Shown piece after piece: positions 38,455-46,788 of a stretch of 64,000 nt of DNA. The notes beneath the pieces were generated by a model. It was not told where the DNA came from. It saw only the letters and a list, made by a program, of their open reading frames with translations, and did not search any database. Numbering within the stretch: the stretch's first letter is position 1; each line of letters opens with the position of its first letter. The stretch covers positions 1-64,000 of the forward strand of contig JASDDH010000008.1 in assembly GCA_030407505.1 (NCBI GenBank), read 5' to 3'. The stretch comes from Planococcus sp. APC 4015. GTDB taxonomy: Bacteria > Actinomycetota > Actinomycetes > Actinomycetales > Microbacteriaceae. A program made the translations under genes and the position numbers.

Positions 38455-39387
38455 TCACAGACCCAGATCGCGTGTGACGTCGTCGAGCTCGTCGATGACG
38501 GCCCCGATGCGCGCGAGGCGCTCCTCGCCCTCCGCGCCGAGCTGCGCGAAGCTCGTCAGCGGCGGTCGGACCGTGCCCACGGGGTAGCCCGCACGGGCGG
38601 CGAGGCGCTTCGAGTAACACTGGTGGCCGTACGTGGGGTGACCGGCGGCGATGATCCCGTCGAAGCGCTTGATGAGACCGTCGATGCGCCGCGCATCCTC
38701 GATCCGTCCGGCCTCCAGCAGTCGCCAGATGCCCGCCGAGGCGCGCGGGATGTAATTGCCGTACGGATTGACGTACCCCTGGGCGCCCAGCAGGAACGAG
38801 TCGACGACGCGCTCGCCCGCGTAGACGGTCATGTGCTCACCGGCGAGGTCGATCACGTCTCGGACGCGGGCGATGTCCTGCGAGGACTCCTTGATGTAGG
38901 AGATCGTGTCGAAGTCCCTGGCCAACCGCGCGACGAGCTCGGCGCTCAGGTCGACATTCGACGTGACGGGGTTGTTGTAGAGCATGATCGGCAGATCCTG
39001 CGCGGAGGCGATCGCCTCGAAGTAGCGGTAGATCTCGTCGTCGGTGGGCGTGTAGTAGTACGGCGAGATGATCATGAGGCCGTCCGCGCCGAGGTCGCGG
39101 GCCTCCACGCTCTGGGCCACGGCCTTCGCGGTCGACGCGTCGGCGGTGCCGATCAGGACCGGGATGCGTCCGTCGATGTGGTCGACCGTCTCGCGGATCA
39201 CGGTGCGGCGCTCTTCGGGTGTCACGGAGAGGAACTCGCCCGTGGTTCCGAGCATGATGATTCCAGGAACATCCTCCGCGAGCTGCCAGTCCAGGAACGC
39301 CTTGAGTCGATCGACGTCGACGGCGCTCAGGTCATCGGTGAAGGGGGTGACGGCGACGGTATAGGACCCGGAGAACTTCTCAACCAT
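38455..39387 (-). CDS. DapA/NAL-family aldolase
   Basis: A complete 310-residue member of the dihydrodipicolinate synthase/N-acetylneuraminate lyase family. Hallmarks are GTTGE at 47-51, Tyr137 in LYNNP and the Schiff-base lysine K166 in YIKES. An AGAGAGG site precedes the ATG at 39387. It is divergent from the DAO oxidoreductase at 39445 across 57 bp that include an operator copy at 39411-39425. The pairing of a DapA-family enzyme with an HcnC/DAO dehydrogenase repeats the pairing at 1-3424. Related enzymes deaminate or cleave keto acids formed after oxidation of amino acids; the precise substrate is unknown. Confidence 0.88.
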   Translation of the reverse strand: MVEKFSGSYTVAVTPFTDDLSAVDVDRLKAFLDWQLAEDVPGIIMLGTTGEFLSVTPEERRTVIRETVDHIDGRIPVLIGTADASTAKAVAQSVEARDLGADGLMIISPYYYTPTDDEIYRYFEAIASAQDLPIMLYNNPVTSNVDLSAELVARLARDFDTISYIKESSQDIARVRDVIDLAGEHMTVYAGERVVDSFLLGAQGYVNPYGNYIPRASAGIWRLLEAGRIEDARRIDGLIKRFDGIIAAGHPTYGHQCYSKRLAARAGYPVGTVRPPLTSFAQLGAEGEERLARIGAVIDELDDVTRDLGL

Positions 39388-39410
39388 GGATGACCTCTCT
39401 GCGCACACAT

Positions 39411-39425
39411 GTACGTATTGTGAAC
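39411..39425. promoter_or_regulatory. operator-like palindrome between DapA-like and DAO genes
   Basis: GTACGTATTGTGAAC matches GTNCG-N5-CGNAC with one mismatch (T for C at position 11). It lies in the 57-bp divergent gap and could control both genes. A degenerate second copy may lie 19 bp downstream at 39430. Confidence 0.55.
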
Positions 39426-39444
39426 ACCAGGATACGGTGTGCAC

Positions 39445-40602
39445 ATGACAAATCGGAAGATCGGCGACGAAGTATTCGACGTCGCCGTCGTCGGGGGCGG
39501 CGCGAGCGGAACGGCGGCCGCCTACCACCTGACCTCGGCGGGTCTCTCGGTCGCCCTCCTGGAGCGTCACGACATGAACACCGAGGCATCCGGACGCAAT
39601 GCCGGCAGCCTCCACGGGCAGATCCAGCACGAGCCCTTCCTCGAAGAGGGCGACGAGTGGGCGCGTGGGTGGCTTCCCGCCCTGCGTTTCCTCGCCGACT
39701 CGCTCGACATCTGGGACGGGCTGAGCGAAGAGCTGGGCACCGACCTCCAGGTGGGCAAGAAGGGAGGCCTGCTCATCGCGGACGACGAGAGCCAGCTCGC
39801 CGCCATCGAGAGGAAGGTCGCGTTCGAGAACAGGGCGGGAATCGACAGCCGGATGCTGTCGGCGGAGGACGTCAAGGCGCTGGCGCCCTGGATCACCGAC
39901 GACGTCGTGGGAGGCGAGCTGTGCCCCATCGAGGGCAAAGCCAATCCGCTGCTGGTCGCACCGGCATTCGCGCGGAAGGCGGTCGCGCAGGGCGCGGTGC
40001 TCATGTCGAACACCCCGGTCGACGGATTCCGCGAGGAGCGCGGCGTGCACGTGCTGCGCACCCCCCGGGGCGAGGTGCACGCGCGGCAGGTGGTCCTGAC
40101 CGGTGGCGACGGCATGCCGGCGCTCGGACGGCACTTCGGCATCGATCTGCCCATCTCCAGCGGGGCCGTGCAGGTCAGCGTCACGGAACGCGTCGATCCC
40201 ATGGTCGCCCACCTCGTCTACTACGCGGGCGGCAAGCTCACCTTCAAGCAGGCTCAGTCGGGCACCCTGCTCATCGGCGGTGGCTGGCCGGCGCGCCGGA
40301 ACGCGGCCGGCGAATGGGTCGTGAACCCCGAGTCGCTTCGGGCGAACCTCGCGATGGCGACGCGCATCGCCCCGTCGATCGCCGACATCGCGCTGCTGCG
40401 CACCTGGGTCGGGATCGGCAACGGGACCCCCGACCACAGCCCGATCGTCGGGGAGGTGCCCGGTCACCCGGGAGTGTGGCTCGGGTTCTATCCCTACATG
40501 GGCTTCACGGCGTCACCGCTCATGGGCCGCATCCTGAGCGACCTCGTGCGCGGGCAGGACGTCGGTCGCGACCTCGCTCCGTTCGCGCCGGACCGCTTCT
40601 AG
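39445..40602 (+). CDS. FAD-dependent DAO-family oxidoreductase (HcnC-like)
   Basis: A 385-residue D-amino-acid-oxidase-fold flavoprotein. The FAD motif GGGASG is at 17-22, EASGRNAGSLHGQ follows the second strand, and GGGWPARR near residue 280 matches the DAO C-terminal half. It corresponds to the C-terminal half of the fused protein at 731-3424 (EASGTNAGSFH there). The start is uncertain by two codons (GTG at 39439 or ATG at 39445). No ribosome site is present and TACGGT ends six bases before the ATG, so the transcript may be leaderless. Its electron partner is probably the [2Fe-2S]-FAD protein encoded convergently at 40631. Confidence 0.85.
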   Translation: MTNRKIGDEVFDVAVVGGGASGTAAAYHLTSAGLSVALLERHDMNTEASGRNAGSLHGQIQHEPFLEEGDEWARGWLPALRFLADSLDIWDGLSEELGTDLQVGKKGGLLIADDESQLAAIERKVAFENRAGIDSRMLSAEDVKALAPWITDDVVGGELCPIEGKANPLLVAPAFARKAVAQGAVLMSNTPVDGFREERGVHVLRTPRGEVHARQVVLTGGDGMPALGRHFGIDLPISSGAVQVSVTERVDPMVAHLVYYAGGKLTFKQAQSGTLLIGGGWPARRNAAGEWVVNPESLRANLAMATRIAPSIADIALLRTWVGIGNGTPDHSPIVGEVPGHPGVWLGFYPYMGFTASPLMGRILSDLVRGQDVGRDLAPFAPDRF

Positions 40603-40627
40603 CGCGTCCGCGGATGGTTCGACGCGC
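40602..40627. terminator. candidate bidirectional terminator between convergent genes
   Basis: GCGCGTC (40602-40608) pairs with GACGCGC (40621-40627) around a 12-base loop in the 28-bp gap between the convergent DAO and [2Fe-2S]-FAD genes. Confidence 0.4.
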
Positions 40628-40630
40628 AGA

Positions 40631-42343
40631 TCAGGGCGCGGCGACATCGCCGAGCGGCACCGGCTTCACGGGCGCCTGCGGGGCGAAGCCGGAGCGCTCC
40701 GAGACCGGCCTGCCGTTCAGCCGCGCCTCCATCTCCATGAGCACGGGCCCGCAGTAGCGGCCCTGGCACTTGCCCATGCCGGCCCGCGTGACGCGCTTGA
40801 CGGCTCCGGGCGAGGAGACGCCCTCGGTCATGGCGTCCACGAGATCGCCGTGCACGACGCCCTCGCAGCGGCAGACCACGGTGCTCGGCGCGGCGAGCTG
40901 ATCGGTCAGCACCGGAGCCGCGAAGAGGGCGTTGACCCCCTGCTGGAAGGACAGATGGCGGCGAGCCGCGCGCTGCGTCTTCGCGTCGGGTCCGGGGGCG
41001 CGCCCGCCGAGGTCCGCGACGATCGCCGCCGCGGCGAGCGCACCCTGGACCTGGGCGAACTTGGCTCCCCGCACGCCGGCCGAGTCGCCGATCGACCACA
41101 CCGTGGGAACCGACGTCCGCCCCGACGCGTCGGTCTGCGTGCGCAGCGCGCCGCGCTGCGGATCGTACTCGTGCCGGCATCCCAGGCTCCGCGCCAGATC
41201 GTTGCTGGGGAGGAAGCCGTATCCGAGGCACACCGCGTCGACGTCGAAGGTCCGGCGCCGCCCCGCGGCGCGCCCCTGCGCATCCAGGCGCGCGATCGTC
41301 GCCTGCCGCACGCCGCGCTGCGGATCACCCTCGAGGGACTCGACGACGGAGCCGGCGAGGACGGGGACACGGCGCCGCGCGAGCGCGGCGAGGTAGCCGA
41401 CGCCGTCCCGCGTGAGGCCCGGCGCGTTCCACGCCATCCGCAGACCCGCGGCCGTCCGCGCCGGAGACAGGAAGGATGCGGCCTCCACGAGGCCGACGAC
41501 GTCGACGTCGGCCATGGCGAGTTCCGCGGCGAGCTGGATGTTCAGCGGCCCGTTGCCGGCCACCAGCACCCGGTCACCGGGGGCGACCTGGTAGGAGCGC
41601 AGCAGCGTCTGCCCGGCACCCGTGGTCATCACGCCCGGGAGCGTCCAGCCGGGGAGGGGGACACCCCGTTCGTACGCGCCCGTGGCGAGCACGACCCGTC
41701 GGGGTCGGATGATCCACCGCTCGGCATCGGAGCGGACGAGCAGGCGATCAGCCTCGAACGCCGCCCACACCGACGCTCCCAGCAGCATCTCGGCGCCGGC
41801 CGCCCGCGCGGCCTCGATCAGCTCGCGTCCCGCGGTGTACTGACCGTCCAGGCGGGAGGGGTCCACGGGCAGGGCGGGATCCGGCTGCTTGTAGTACTGG
41901 CCGCCGAGCTTCTTGCGCTCGTCGATCACCAGCACGTCCAGTCCGCACGCGGCGAGATCCCTGGCCGCGGCCAGCCCGGCCGGACCCGCGCCGATGACGA
42001 GCACGTCGGGCGTCCGCTCCGATTCGGGGCGCGGCGACGTCGCCGCGGTGGGCACCCTGCGCCGGGCCGACTGCGTCTCGACGATCTGCCCGGGGCGCGC
42101 GGGGGTGACGCACGCGAGCGTGCCCTCGCAGCCGTCGACGGTGACGGCGCATTCGTGGCACACGCCCATGCCGCACCAGACGCCGCGCAGGTCGCCCCTG
42201 TCGTCGCGCCGATTCCCCAGCTCGCCGGCGGCGACCATGGCGGAGGCGATCGTGTCGGATGCGGCGACGGGAACCGCACGCCCTTCGTGACTCAGGGACC
42301 CCGATTCGTCCGGTGAACCGATTCCGGGGGACGTCACCCTCAT
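40631..42343 (-). CDS. fused [2Fe-2S]-FAD/NAD(P)-[BFD] oxidoreductase (HcnA-HcnB-like)
   Basis: A 570-residue protein that fuses the small [2Fe-2S] subunit to the FAD subunit. Residues 1-85 form a plant-ferredoxin/HcnA-like domain with C57, C62, C65 and C78 (CGMGVCHEC core). Residues 112-480 form the FAD/NAD(P) domain (GAGPAG at 118-123). Residues 491-531 carry the BFD-type cysteines C491, C493, C526 and C531. The start at 42343 has AGGAGA upstream. Its FAD-BFD part corresponds to the first half of the fused protein at 731-3424, which lacks the N-terminal ferredoxin domain. With the DAO protein at 39445 it makes a complete HcnABC-like set from two chains. It is divergent from the SDR at 42522. 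Confidence 0.85.
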   Translation of the reverse strand: MRVTSPGIGSPDESGSLSHEGRAVPVAASDTIASAMVAAGELGNRRDDRGDLRGVWCGMGVCHECAVTVDGCEGTLACVTPARPGQIVETQSARRRVPTAATSPRPESERTPDVLVIGAGPAGLAAARDLAACGLDVLVIDERKKLGGQYYKQPDPALPVDPSRLDGQYTAGRELIEAARAAGAEMLLGASVWAAFEADRLLVRSDAERWIIRPRRVVLATGAYERGVPLPGWTLPGVMTTGAGQTLLRSYQVAPGDRVLVAGNGPLNIQLAAELAMADVDVVGLVEAASFLSPARTAAGLRMAWNAPGLTRDGVGYLAALARRRVPVLAGSVVESLEGDPQRGVRQATIARLDAQGRAAGRRRTFDVDAVCLGYGFLPSNDLARSLGCRHEYDPQRGALRTQTDASGRTSVPTVWSIGDSAGVRGAKFAQVQGALAAAAIVADLGGRAPGPDAKTQRAARRHLSFQQGVNALFAAPVLTDQLAAPSTVVCRCEGVVHGDLVDAMTEGVSSPGAVKRVTRAGMGKCQGRYCGPVLMEMEARLNGRPVSERSGFAPQAPVKPVPLGDVAAP

Positions 42344-42384
42344 GCGCTCTCCTCGTCGCAGGGTGGCGTAGCACCCTTCCATCC

Positions 42385-42418
42385 GTTCGCCATACGAACT
42401 AATCGTCGCAAGACGAAC
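42385..42418. promoter_or_regulatory. tandem operator-like palindromes between oxidoreductase and SDR
   Basis: GTTCGCCATACGAAC (42385-42399) is a perfect inverted repeat of GTTCG. A weaker copy, CGTCGCAAGACGAAC (42404-42418), starts 19 bp later. They lie between the divergent starts at 42343 and 42522. A possible rightward promoter (GTCGCA at 42405, TATGCT at 42428, spacer 17) overlaps the second copy. Confidence 0.6.
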
Positions 42419-42521
42419 ACTACCGCGTATGCTTGAGCGCGTCGATGCGACGCAGCCGAACACCACCCGTCGGAGGTCTCTTCATGGATTCTGCACCCCT
42501 CAGCGCCGCCGAGGTCCGTTC

Positions 42522-43286
42522 ATGACCGAGCTCGCCGGACGCACGATCCTCGTCACCGGCGCCTCCGCCGGCATCGGTCGCGCCGTCGTCGAACGCCTGG
42601 CGCCCACCGGCGCCCGCGTCATCGCCCACTACCGGACCCGCGCCGACGGGGCACGCGAGGCCGCCGCGGGTTTCGCCCCCGGCATGGCGCACTTCGTGCA
42701 CGCCGACCTGTCCTCGCAGACGGGCGCCGCCGAGCTTTGGGAGGCCGCCGTCGCCTGGGGCGGCCGCATCGACGTCGTGGTCCTCAACGCCGCCGTCATG
42801 CCGAAGGCCGAGTTCGACGCGCCGGACGATGAGTGGGACGCCGCCCTCGACGAGGCGCTGCAGGTGAACACCCGCAGTCAGCTCGTGCTGCTGCGGCGGG
42901 CGGTCGCGCACTTCCTCGAGGCCGGAGGCGGCTCCGTCGTCGGCATGAGCTCCTGGGCCGCCCAGCGCGGCGCCGGCAACGCCAACCTCGCCGCGTACGC
43001 GGCATCCAAAGCCGCGACGGCGGCGGCGATCAAAACCGTCGCACGCGCCTACGCGGCGCAGGACGTCCTCGCCTACCTCATCGCCCCCGGGGTCGTCGAC
43101 ACGCAGATGTCCGCGTCCGCGGGCGCCGACCGCGGAGGCCGGGAAGCCTTCCTGCAGACACTCGCCATGCAGGAGATGGTCCCTCCGGCGGAGATCGCCG
43201 AACTGGTCGCGCTCCTCGCCGGCGGACGGACGCGGCACCTGAGCGGCGCGACGATCGACGTGAACGGGGCCTCCTACATCCGCTGA
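42522..43286 (+). CDS. SDR family oxidoreductase
   Basis: A 254-residue short-chain dehydrogenase with TGASAGIG at 12-19 and catalytic Y159/K163 (AAYAASK). GAGGT lies before the ATG at 42522. It is a paralogue of the SDR at 7866-8624: both have the MSSWAAQ/ISSWAAQ strand, APGVVD, and end in NGASYIR. The upstream region has two operator-like palindromes, and the IclR gene follows 85 bp downstream with its own palindrome. It probably reduces or oxidises a carbonyl intermediate of the pathway shared with the dehydrogenase at 39445-42343. Confidence 0.88.
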   Translation: MTELAGRTILVTGASAGIGRAVVERLAPTGARVIAHYRTRADGAREAAAGFAPGMAHFVHADLSSQTGAAELWEAAVAWGGRIDVVVLNAAVMPKAEFDAPDDEWDAALDEALQVNTRSQLVLLRRAVAHFLEAGGGSVVGMSSWAAQRGAGNANLAAYAASKAATAAAIKTVARAYAAQDVLAYLIAPGVVDTQMSASAGADRGGREAFLQTLAMQEMVPPAEIAELVALLAGGRTRHLSGATIDVNGASYIR

Positions 43287-43297
43287 CTGTGTCACTG

Positions 43298-43312
43298 GTT
43301 CGACATGCGCAC
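43298..43312. promoter_or_regulatory. operator-like palindrome upstream of the IclR gene
   Basis: GTTCGACATGCGCAC fits GTNCG-N5-CGNAC exactly and lies 59 bp before the regulator start. It suggests autoregulation. Confidence 0.6.
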
Positions 43313-43371
43313 ACTCATCAGTAAGGTGAGACGATCCTGCAGTGCCGCGACCACTCCTGAGGGAGCACGAC

Positions 43372-44169
43372 ATGAACGCCGAAGAGCCACGGCAGCCCTC
43401 GGGTGAGTTCGTCCAATCACTCGCTCGGGGACTCGGCGTGATCCGGGCCTTCTCCGACGAGCGGACCATGCTCACCCTCGCCGATGTCGCCCGCATCGCA
43501 GGGCTGAGCCGGGCGTCCGCGCGACGCTCGCTGCTGACCCTCGAGGCGCTGGGCTACGTCGGGATGCAGCAGAACAGGTTCTATCTCCGCCCCCGGGTAC
43601 TCGACCTCGGGTACGCCTTCCTCTCGTCCTCGTCCAGCGTCGACATCACGCAGGACCATCTGCGCAAGCTCTCCGTGCGTCTCGGGGAGTCCTGCTCCGC
43701 CTGCGAGTACGACGACGGCGACATCGTGTACGTCGCGCGGGCCGCCGCGGAATCCGTCATGCCCCTGCGCGTCAGCATCGGACGGCGCATCCCCGCCTTC
43801 TGCACGTCGACCGGTCGTGTGCTCCTCTCGGCGATGAGCCCCGACGAGCTGGATGACTTCTTCCGCACGTACTCCCGCGAGAAGTTCACGCCGCAGACCG
43901 TGACCGACGAGCAGGAGCTGCGCGACCGGATCGCGGAGGTCCGCGAACAGGGGTGGGCGCTGAACAACCAGGAGCTCGACCTGGGCGCCCGCTCGATCGC
44001 CGCCCCCGTCGTCGACAGGCGCACCGGCGCCTACATCAGCGCCGTCAACGTCACGGTGTCGACGTCGCGCGTGTCGGTCGATGAGCTGATCGAGAACTGC
44101 CTCCCGCCCCTCCTCGAGACGACCGCCCAGATCGGGTCGGACATCGCCCTCATGGGCACGCAGCGTTGA
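43372..44169 (+). CDS. IclR-family regulator, PcaR/PcaU/PobR-like
   Basis: A 265-residue regulator. The N-terminal winged HTH (about 14-75) has FVQSLARGLGVIRAFS and LADVARIAGLSRASARRSLL, wording typical of the beta-ketoadipate PcaR/PcaU/PobR subgroup. The ligand-binding IclR domain (about 85-260) includes SIGRRIPAFCTSTGR. The ATG at 43372 has GAGGGAG upstream; a GTG 30 bases earlier is less likely. No pca or pob gene is in the window, so the effector is probably not protocatechuate. Its own promoter carries a perfect 15-bp palindrome (43298), and the same palindrome precedes both dehydrogenase islands and both amino-acid transporters. I infer it is their common regulator. Confidence 0.85.
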   Translation: MNAEEPRQPSGEFVQSLARGLGVIRAFSDERTMLTLADVARIAGLSRASARRSLLTLEALGYVGMQQNRFYLRPRVLDLGYAFLSSSSSVDITQDHLRKLSVRLGESCSACEYDDGDIVYVARAAAESVMPLRVSIGRRIPAFCTSTGRVLLSAMSPDELDDFFRTYSREKFTPQTVTDEQELRDRIAEVREQGWALNNQELDLGARSIAAPVVDRRTGAYISAVNVTVSTSRVSVDELIENCLPPLLETTAQIGSDIALMGTQR

Positions 44170-44182
44170 TCGCGCCGAGGCC

Positions 44183-44980
44183 TCAGTCCTCGACGTCCGC
44201 GCGCGTGTCGAGAATCCGCGACAGGAACCGACGCGTGCGCTCCTCACGGGGGGTGTCCAGCACCTGAGCAGCCGATCCCGTCTCGACGATGCGCCCCTCG
44301 TCCATGAACACGACACGGTCGGCGACCTCGCGCGCGAACTCGATCTCGTGGGTCACGACGATCATGGTCAGCCCCTCCGAGGCGAGACGGCGCATCACCG
44401 ACAGCACTTCACCCACGGTCTCGGGGTCGAGCGCCGACGTCGGCTCGTCGAACAGCATGACCTTCGGGCGCATCGCCAGCGCGCGGGCTATCGCCGCACG
44501 CTGCTGCTGACCGCCCGAGAGCTGCCGCGGGTAGGTCGATTCCTTGCCCTCGAGCCGCACCCACTGCAGCAGCTGCCGGGCGTGGCTCTGCGCGTCGGCA
44601 CGGGGCGTGCCCAGCACCTGGACCGGTGCCTCGATGATGTTCTCCAGCACCGTCATGTGACCGAACAGGTTGAAGCTCTGGAACACCATGCCGATCTCGG
44701 TGCGCTGGCGCGCGAGCTCGGCCGGAGCCCTCTCGACGAGCTGTCCCCTGCTCTCCCGCACCCCGACGATCTCGCCGGCGAGGCTCACGACGCCGGCGTC
44801 GGGGCGCTCCAGGTGGTTCACGCAGCGTAGGAGCGTGGACTTCCCGGAGCCCGAGGGGCCGATGATGCAGACGACCTCACCGGGGAACACGTCGAGGTCC
44901 ACGCCGTGCAGCACCTCGAGCGGGCCGAAGCTCTTGCTGACGGACTCCAGCCGGATGATCGGGTCGACGGTTGTGCTCAT
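44183..44980 (-). CDS. polar amino acid ABC transporter ATP-binding protein
   Basis: A 265-residue GlnQ/HisP-type ATPase with Walker A GPSGSGKS at 41-48, signature LSGGQQQ and Walker B VMLFDE. It ends 13 bp from the convergent IclR gene and overlaps the permease stop by 4 bp. It is the last gene of the operon starting with the lipoprotein at 47736 and is the counterpart of the ATPase at 5133. Confidence 0.92.
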   Translation of the reverse strand: MSTTVDPIIRLESVSKSFGPLEVLHGVDLDVFPGEVVCIIGPSGSGKSTLLRCVNHLERPDAGVVSLAGEIVGVRESRGQLVERAPAELARQRTEIGMVFQSFNLFGHMTVLENIIEAPVQVLGTPRADAQSHARQLLQWVRLEGKESTYPRQLSGGQQQRAAIARALAMRPKVMLFDEPTSALDPETVGEVLSVMRRLASEGLTMIVVTHEIEFAREVADRVVFMDEGRIVETGSAAQVLDTPREERTRRFLSRILDTRADVED

Positions 44981-45981
44981 GGTCTTGTCGTCTCCTGGGG
45001 CGCGATGGTCCTCGGCGTCGAGCGCACGAGCAGCTTCCGGAGCTTCACGAGGTAGGTGTCCGGGACGCTGCGGGTCGCCCCGCGCGCGTAGTGGAGCTCG
45101 ATGTAGTGCTGACCGATCGAGAGCACCGTCGTCAGGAACAGGTACCAGATGCAGGCGACCACGAGCAGAGGTATCGTCTGGAAGTTGCGGGCGTAGATCA
45201 CCTGGACGGTGTACAGCAGCTCGCTGATCGCCACGATGCTCACGAGGCTGGTGCCCTTGAGCATGGAGATCACCTGGTTGCCCGTGGGAGGGACGATCAC
45301 ACGCATGGCCTGCGGGAGGACGATGCGGCGCATCGCGCGCCGGCGCGACATCCCGAGTGCGGCGGCCGCTTCGCTCTGCCCCTGGTCGACGGACTGGATG
45401 CCGGCGCGGATGATCTCCGACATGTAGGCGCCCTCGTTGAGCCCGAGGCCCAGCATCGCGGCGACCATCGAGGTGATGACGGTGTTCGTGTCCAGCTCCA
45501 CGAACTGGGGGCCGAAGGGGATTCCGATCGACAGCGTGGGAAGGAAGCTCGCGAGGTTGTACCAGAACAGCAGCTGCACGAGCAGCGGGGTGCCGCGGAA
45601 CAGCCAGATGTAGCCGTCCGCGGCGACGTTCAGCAGGAGGCTCTGCGAGATCTTCATCAGCGCGAGGATCAGGCCGATGACGCATCCGAGGATCATCGCG
45701 ACGGCGGTCAGGACGAGCGTCAGGACGACGCCGTCGAGCACCTTCGGGGTGAAAAGGTACTCCCCCACGACGTCCCACCGCATCGCGTCGGCGGTGAGGA
45801 ACTTCGAGATGATCTCCAGCACGAGCAGCACCACGAAGATGCGCAGCACCCACCCCGCGGCTCGTCCCGCGATCCGGCGTCCACTGCTCGCGCGCACCTG
45901 CTTCCTGGTCTCGCGGCCGATCTGGAGCGTCGACGTGAGCGGCCCCCGCGTGGAGGTCGTGTCAGGCGCGTCGTCGCTCAT
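44977..45981 (-). CDS. polar amino acid ABC transporter permease
   Basis: A 334-residue HisM/GlnP-family permease with a longer N-terminus than its counterpart at 4357: a charged 50-residue cytoplasmic segment, one helix at about 50-68, then the five-helix transport domain. The EAA loop ([19 protein letters not shown]) contacts the ATPase. I chose the ATG at 45981 (GGAGAG upstream) over one six codons earlier. It overlaps the end of the atypical SDR gene by 20 bp. Confidence 0.87.
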   Translation of the reverse strand: MSDDAPDTTSTRGPLTSTLQIGRETRKQVRASSGRRIAGRAAGWVLRIFVVLLVLEIISKFLTADAMRWDVVGEYLFTPKVLDGVVLTLVLTAVAMILGCVIGLILALMKISQSLLLNVAADGYIWLFRGTPLLVQLLFWYNLASFLPTLSIGIPFGPQFVELDTNTVITSMVAAMLGLGLNEGAYMSEIIRAGIQSVDQGQSEAAAALGMSRRRAMRRIVLPQAMRVIVPPTGNQVISMLKGTSLVSIVAISELLYTVQVIYARNFQTIPLLVVACIWYLFLTTVLSIGQHYIELHYARGATRSVPDTYLVKLRKLLVRSTPRTIAPQETTRP

Positions 45982-46765
45982 CGAGACTCTCCGTGGCATC
46001 GGGACGGCGCGGGCGAAGCGGGAAGGGAAGCAGAGGCGGCTGCACGTGGAGCCCGGTGTCGATGCCGGGCTCGGCGGCCGCCCCGCGGCGAGAAGCCGCC
46101 GTGACCGAGGTCTGTTCCGGATCGATCGGCTCGAGCGAGGACCAGCCGGGCTCGAGGGCCAGGTGCGCCCCCGTGACGTGGAGCGACGCGTCGGAGGCGA
46201 GGAAGACGACTGCCGACGCGCCGTCGACGCCCGACGCCGAGATCACGTTGACGCGCACGCCGAACGGGCGCATCTCGGTGGCGAGGCTCTGCACCACCTG
46301 CGGGAGCGGTCCACGAGATCTCGGGGAGGGACCGTCCCCGCGGCCTGCACAGGGCCGCGGGGACGAGATGGCGATGATCGAACCGCTGCGGCGGGCGACC
46401 ATCGACGGAATGAACCGGCGGAGTTCGCCGACGCAGGCCGAGCCCGCGCGCACCGCGGGCCACTGTGCTGCGGCGACGTCGGCCGGTGCGGTGCAGTGGA
46501 CCAGGATGTCGGCGACGACGGCGTCCGACGCGAGGGGGTGGGGGCCCGTCCCGGCGTGTGCACGGATGTCGAAGCGGTCGTCGCCCCCGAAGTGCCGGTC
46601 GAGCTCCACGTCGTCGGCGCCGACGACCACCACATGGGCGCCGGCGTCTGCGAGGGCTCGGGCCGCCGCCACACCGAGAACACCGGTCGCTCCGAGGACG
46701 ATCGCGGTCCGTCCGCCGAGAGCGGAGCTCACCGCGTGCGTGCGTGCGGGCCGTGCGATGGGCAT
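45962..46765 (-). CDS. atypical SDR-like protein lacking the catalytic Tyr-Lys pair
   Basis: A protein of about 267 residues with the SDR nucleotide-binding motif GATGVLG at 25-31, the SIIAISS strand that normally carries the catalytic serine, VNVISASGVDG, and the closing VVFLASDASLHVTGAHL region. Where Y-x3-K should stand, the sequence is proline/arginine-rich (CAGRGDGPSPRSRGPLPQ) with no tyrosine or lysine. A C-terminal tail of about 50 residues is extra. The DNA at that place holds a perfect 12-bp inverted repeat (46334-46364). The start could also be the GTG at 46780, and neither start has a good ribosome site. It lies inside the transporter operon between binding protein and permease. 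It may be catalytically dead, a regulator or decayed. Confidence 0.6.
   Translation of the reverse strand: MPIARPARTHAVSSALGGRTAIVLGATGVLGVAAARALADAGAHVVVVGADDVELDRHFGGDDRFDIRAHAGTGPHPLASDAVVADILVHCTAPADVAAAQWPAVRAGSACVGELRRFIPSMVARRSGSIIAISSPRPCAGRGDGPSPRSRGPLPQVVQSLATEMRPFGVRVNVISASGVDGASAVVFLASDASLHVTGAHLALEPGWSSLEPIDPEQTSVTAASRRGAAAEPGIDTGLHVQPPLLPFPLRPRRPDATESLDERRRA
46334..46364. repeat. perfect 12-bp inverted repeat inside the atypical SDR gene
   Basis: GTCCCCGCGGCC (46334-46345) and GGCCGCGGGGAC (46353-46364) flank a 7-base loop. All-GC stems of this length are strong hairpins, and this one falls exactly where the SDR active-site motif is missing. Confidence 0.7.
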
Positions 46766-46788
46766 GACGTCGAGGTGCACGGTCGGTC

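Noticed and set aside
43372-44169. Assignment of the IclR protein as PcaR of the beta-ketoadipate pathway
   Set aside because: The subgroup fits, but no protocatechuate, 4-hydroxybenzoate or beta-ketoadipate gene occurs in the window, so only the family is called.
46300-46370. A pair of compensating frameshifts hiding the SDR active site
   Set aside because: I read the other frames through this stretch and found no Tyr-x3-Lys set in any of them.
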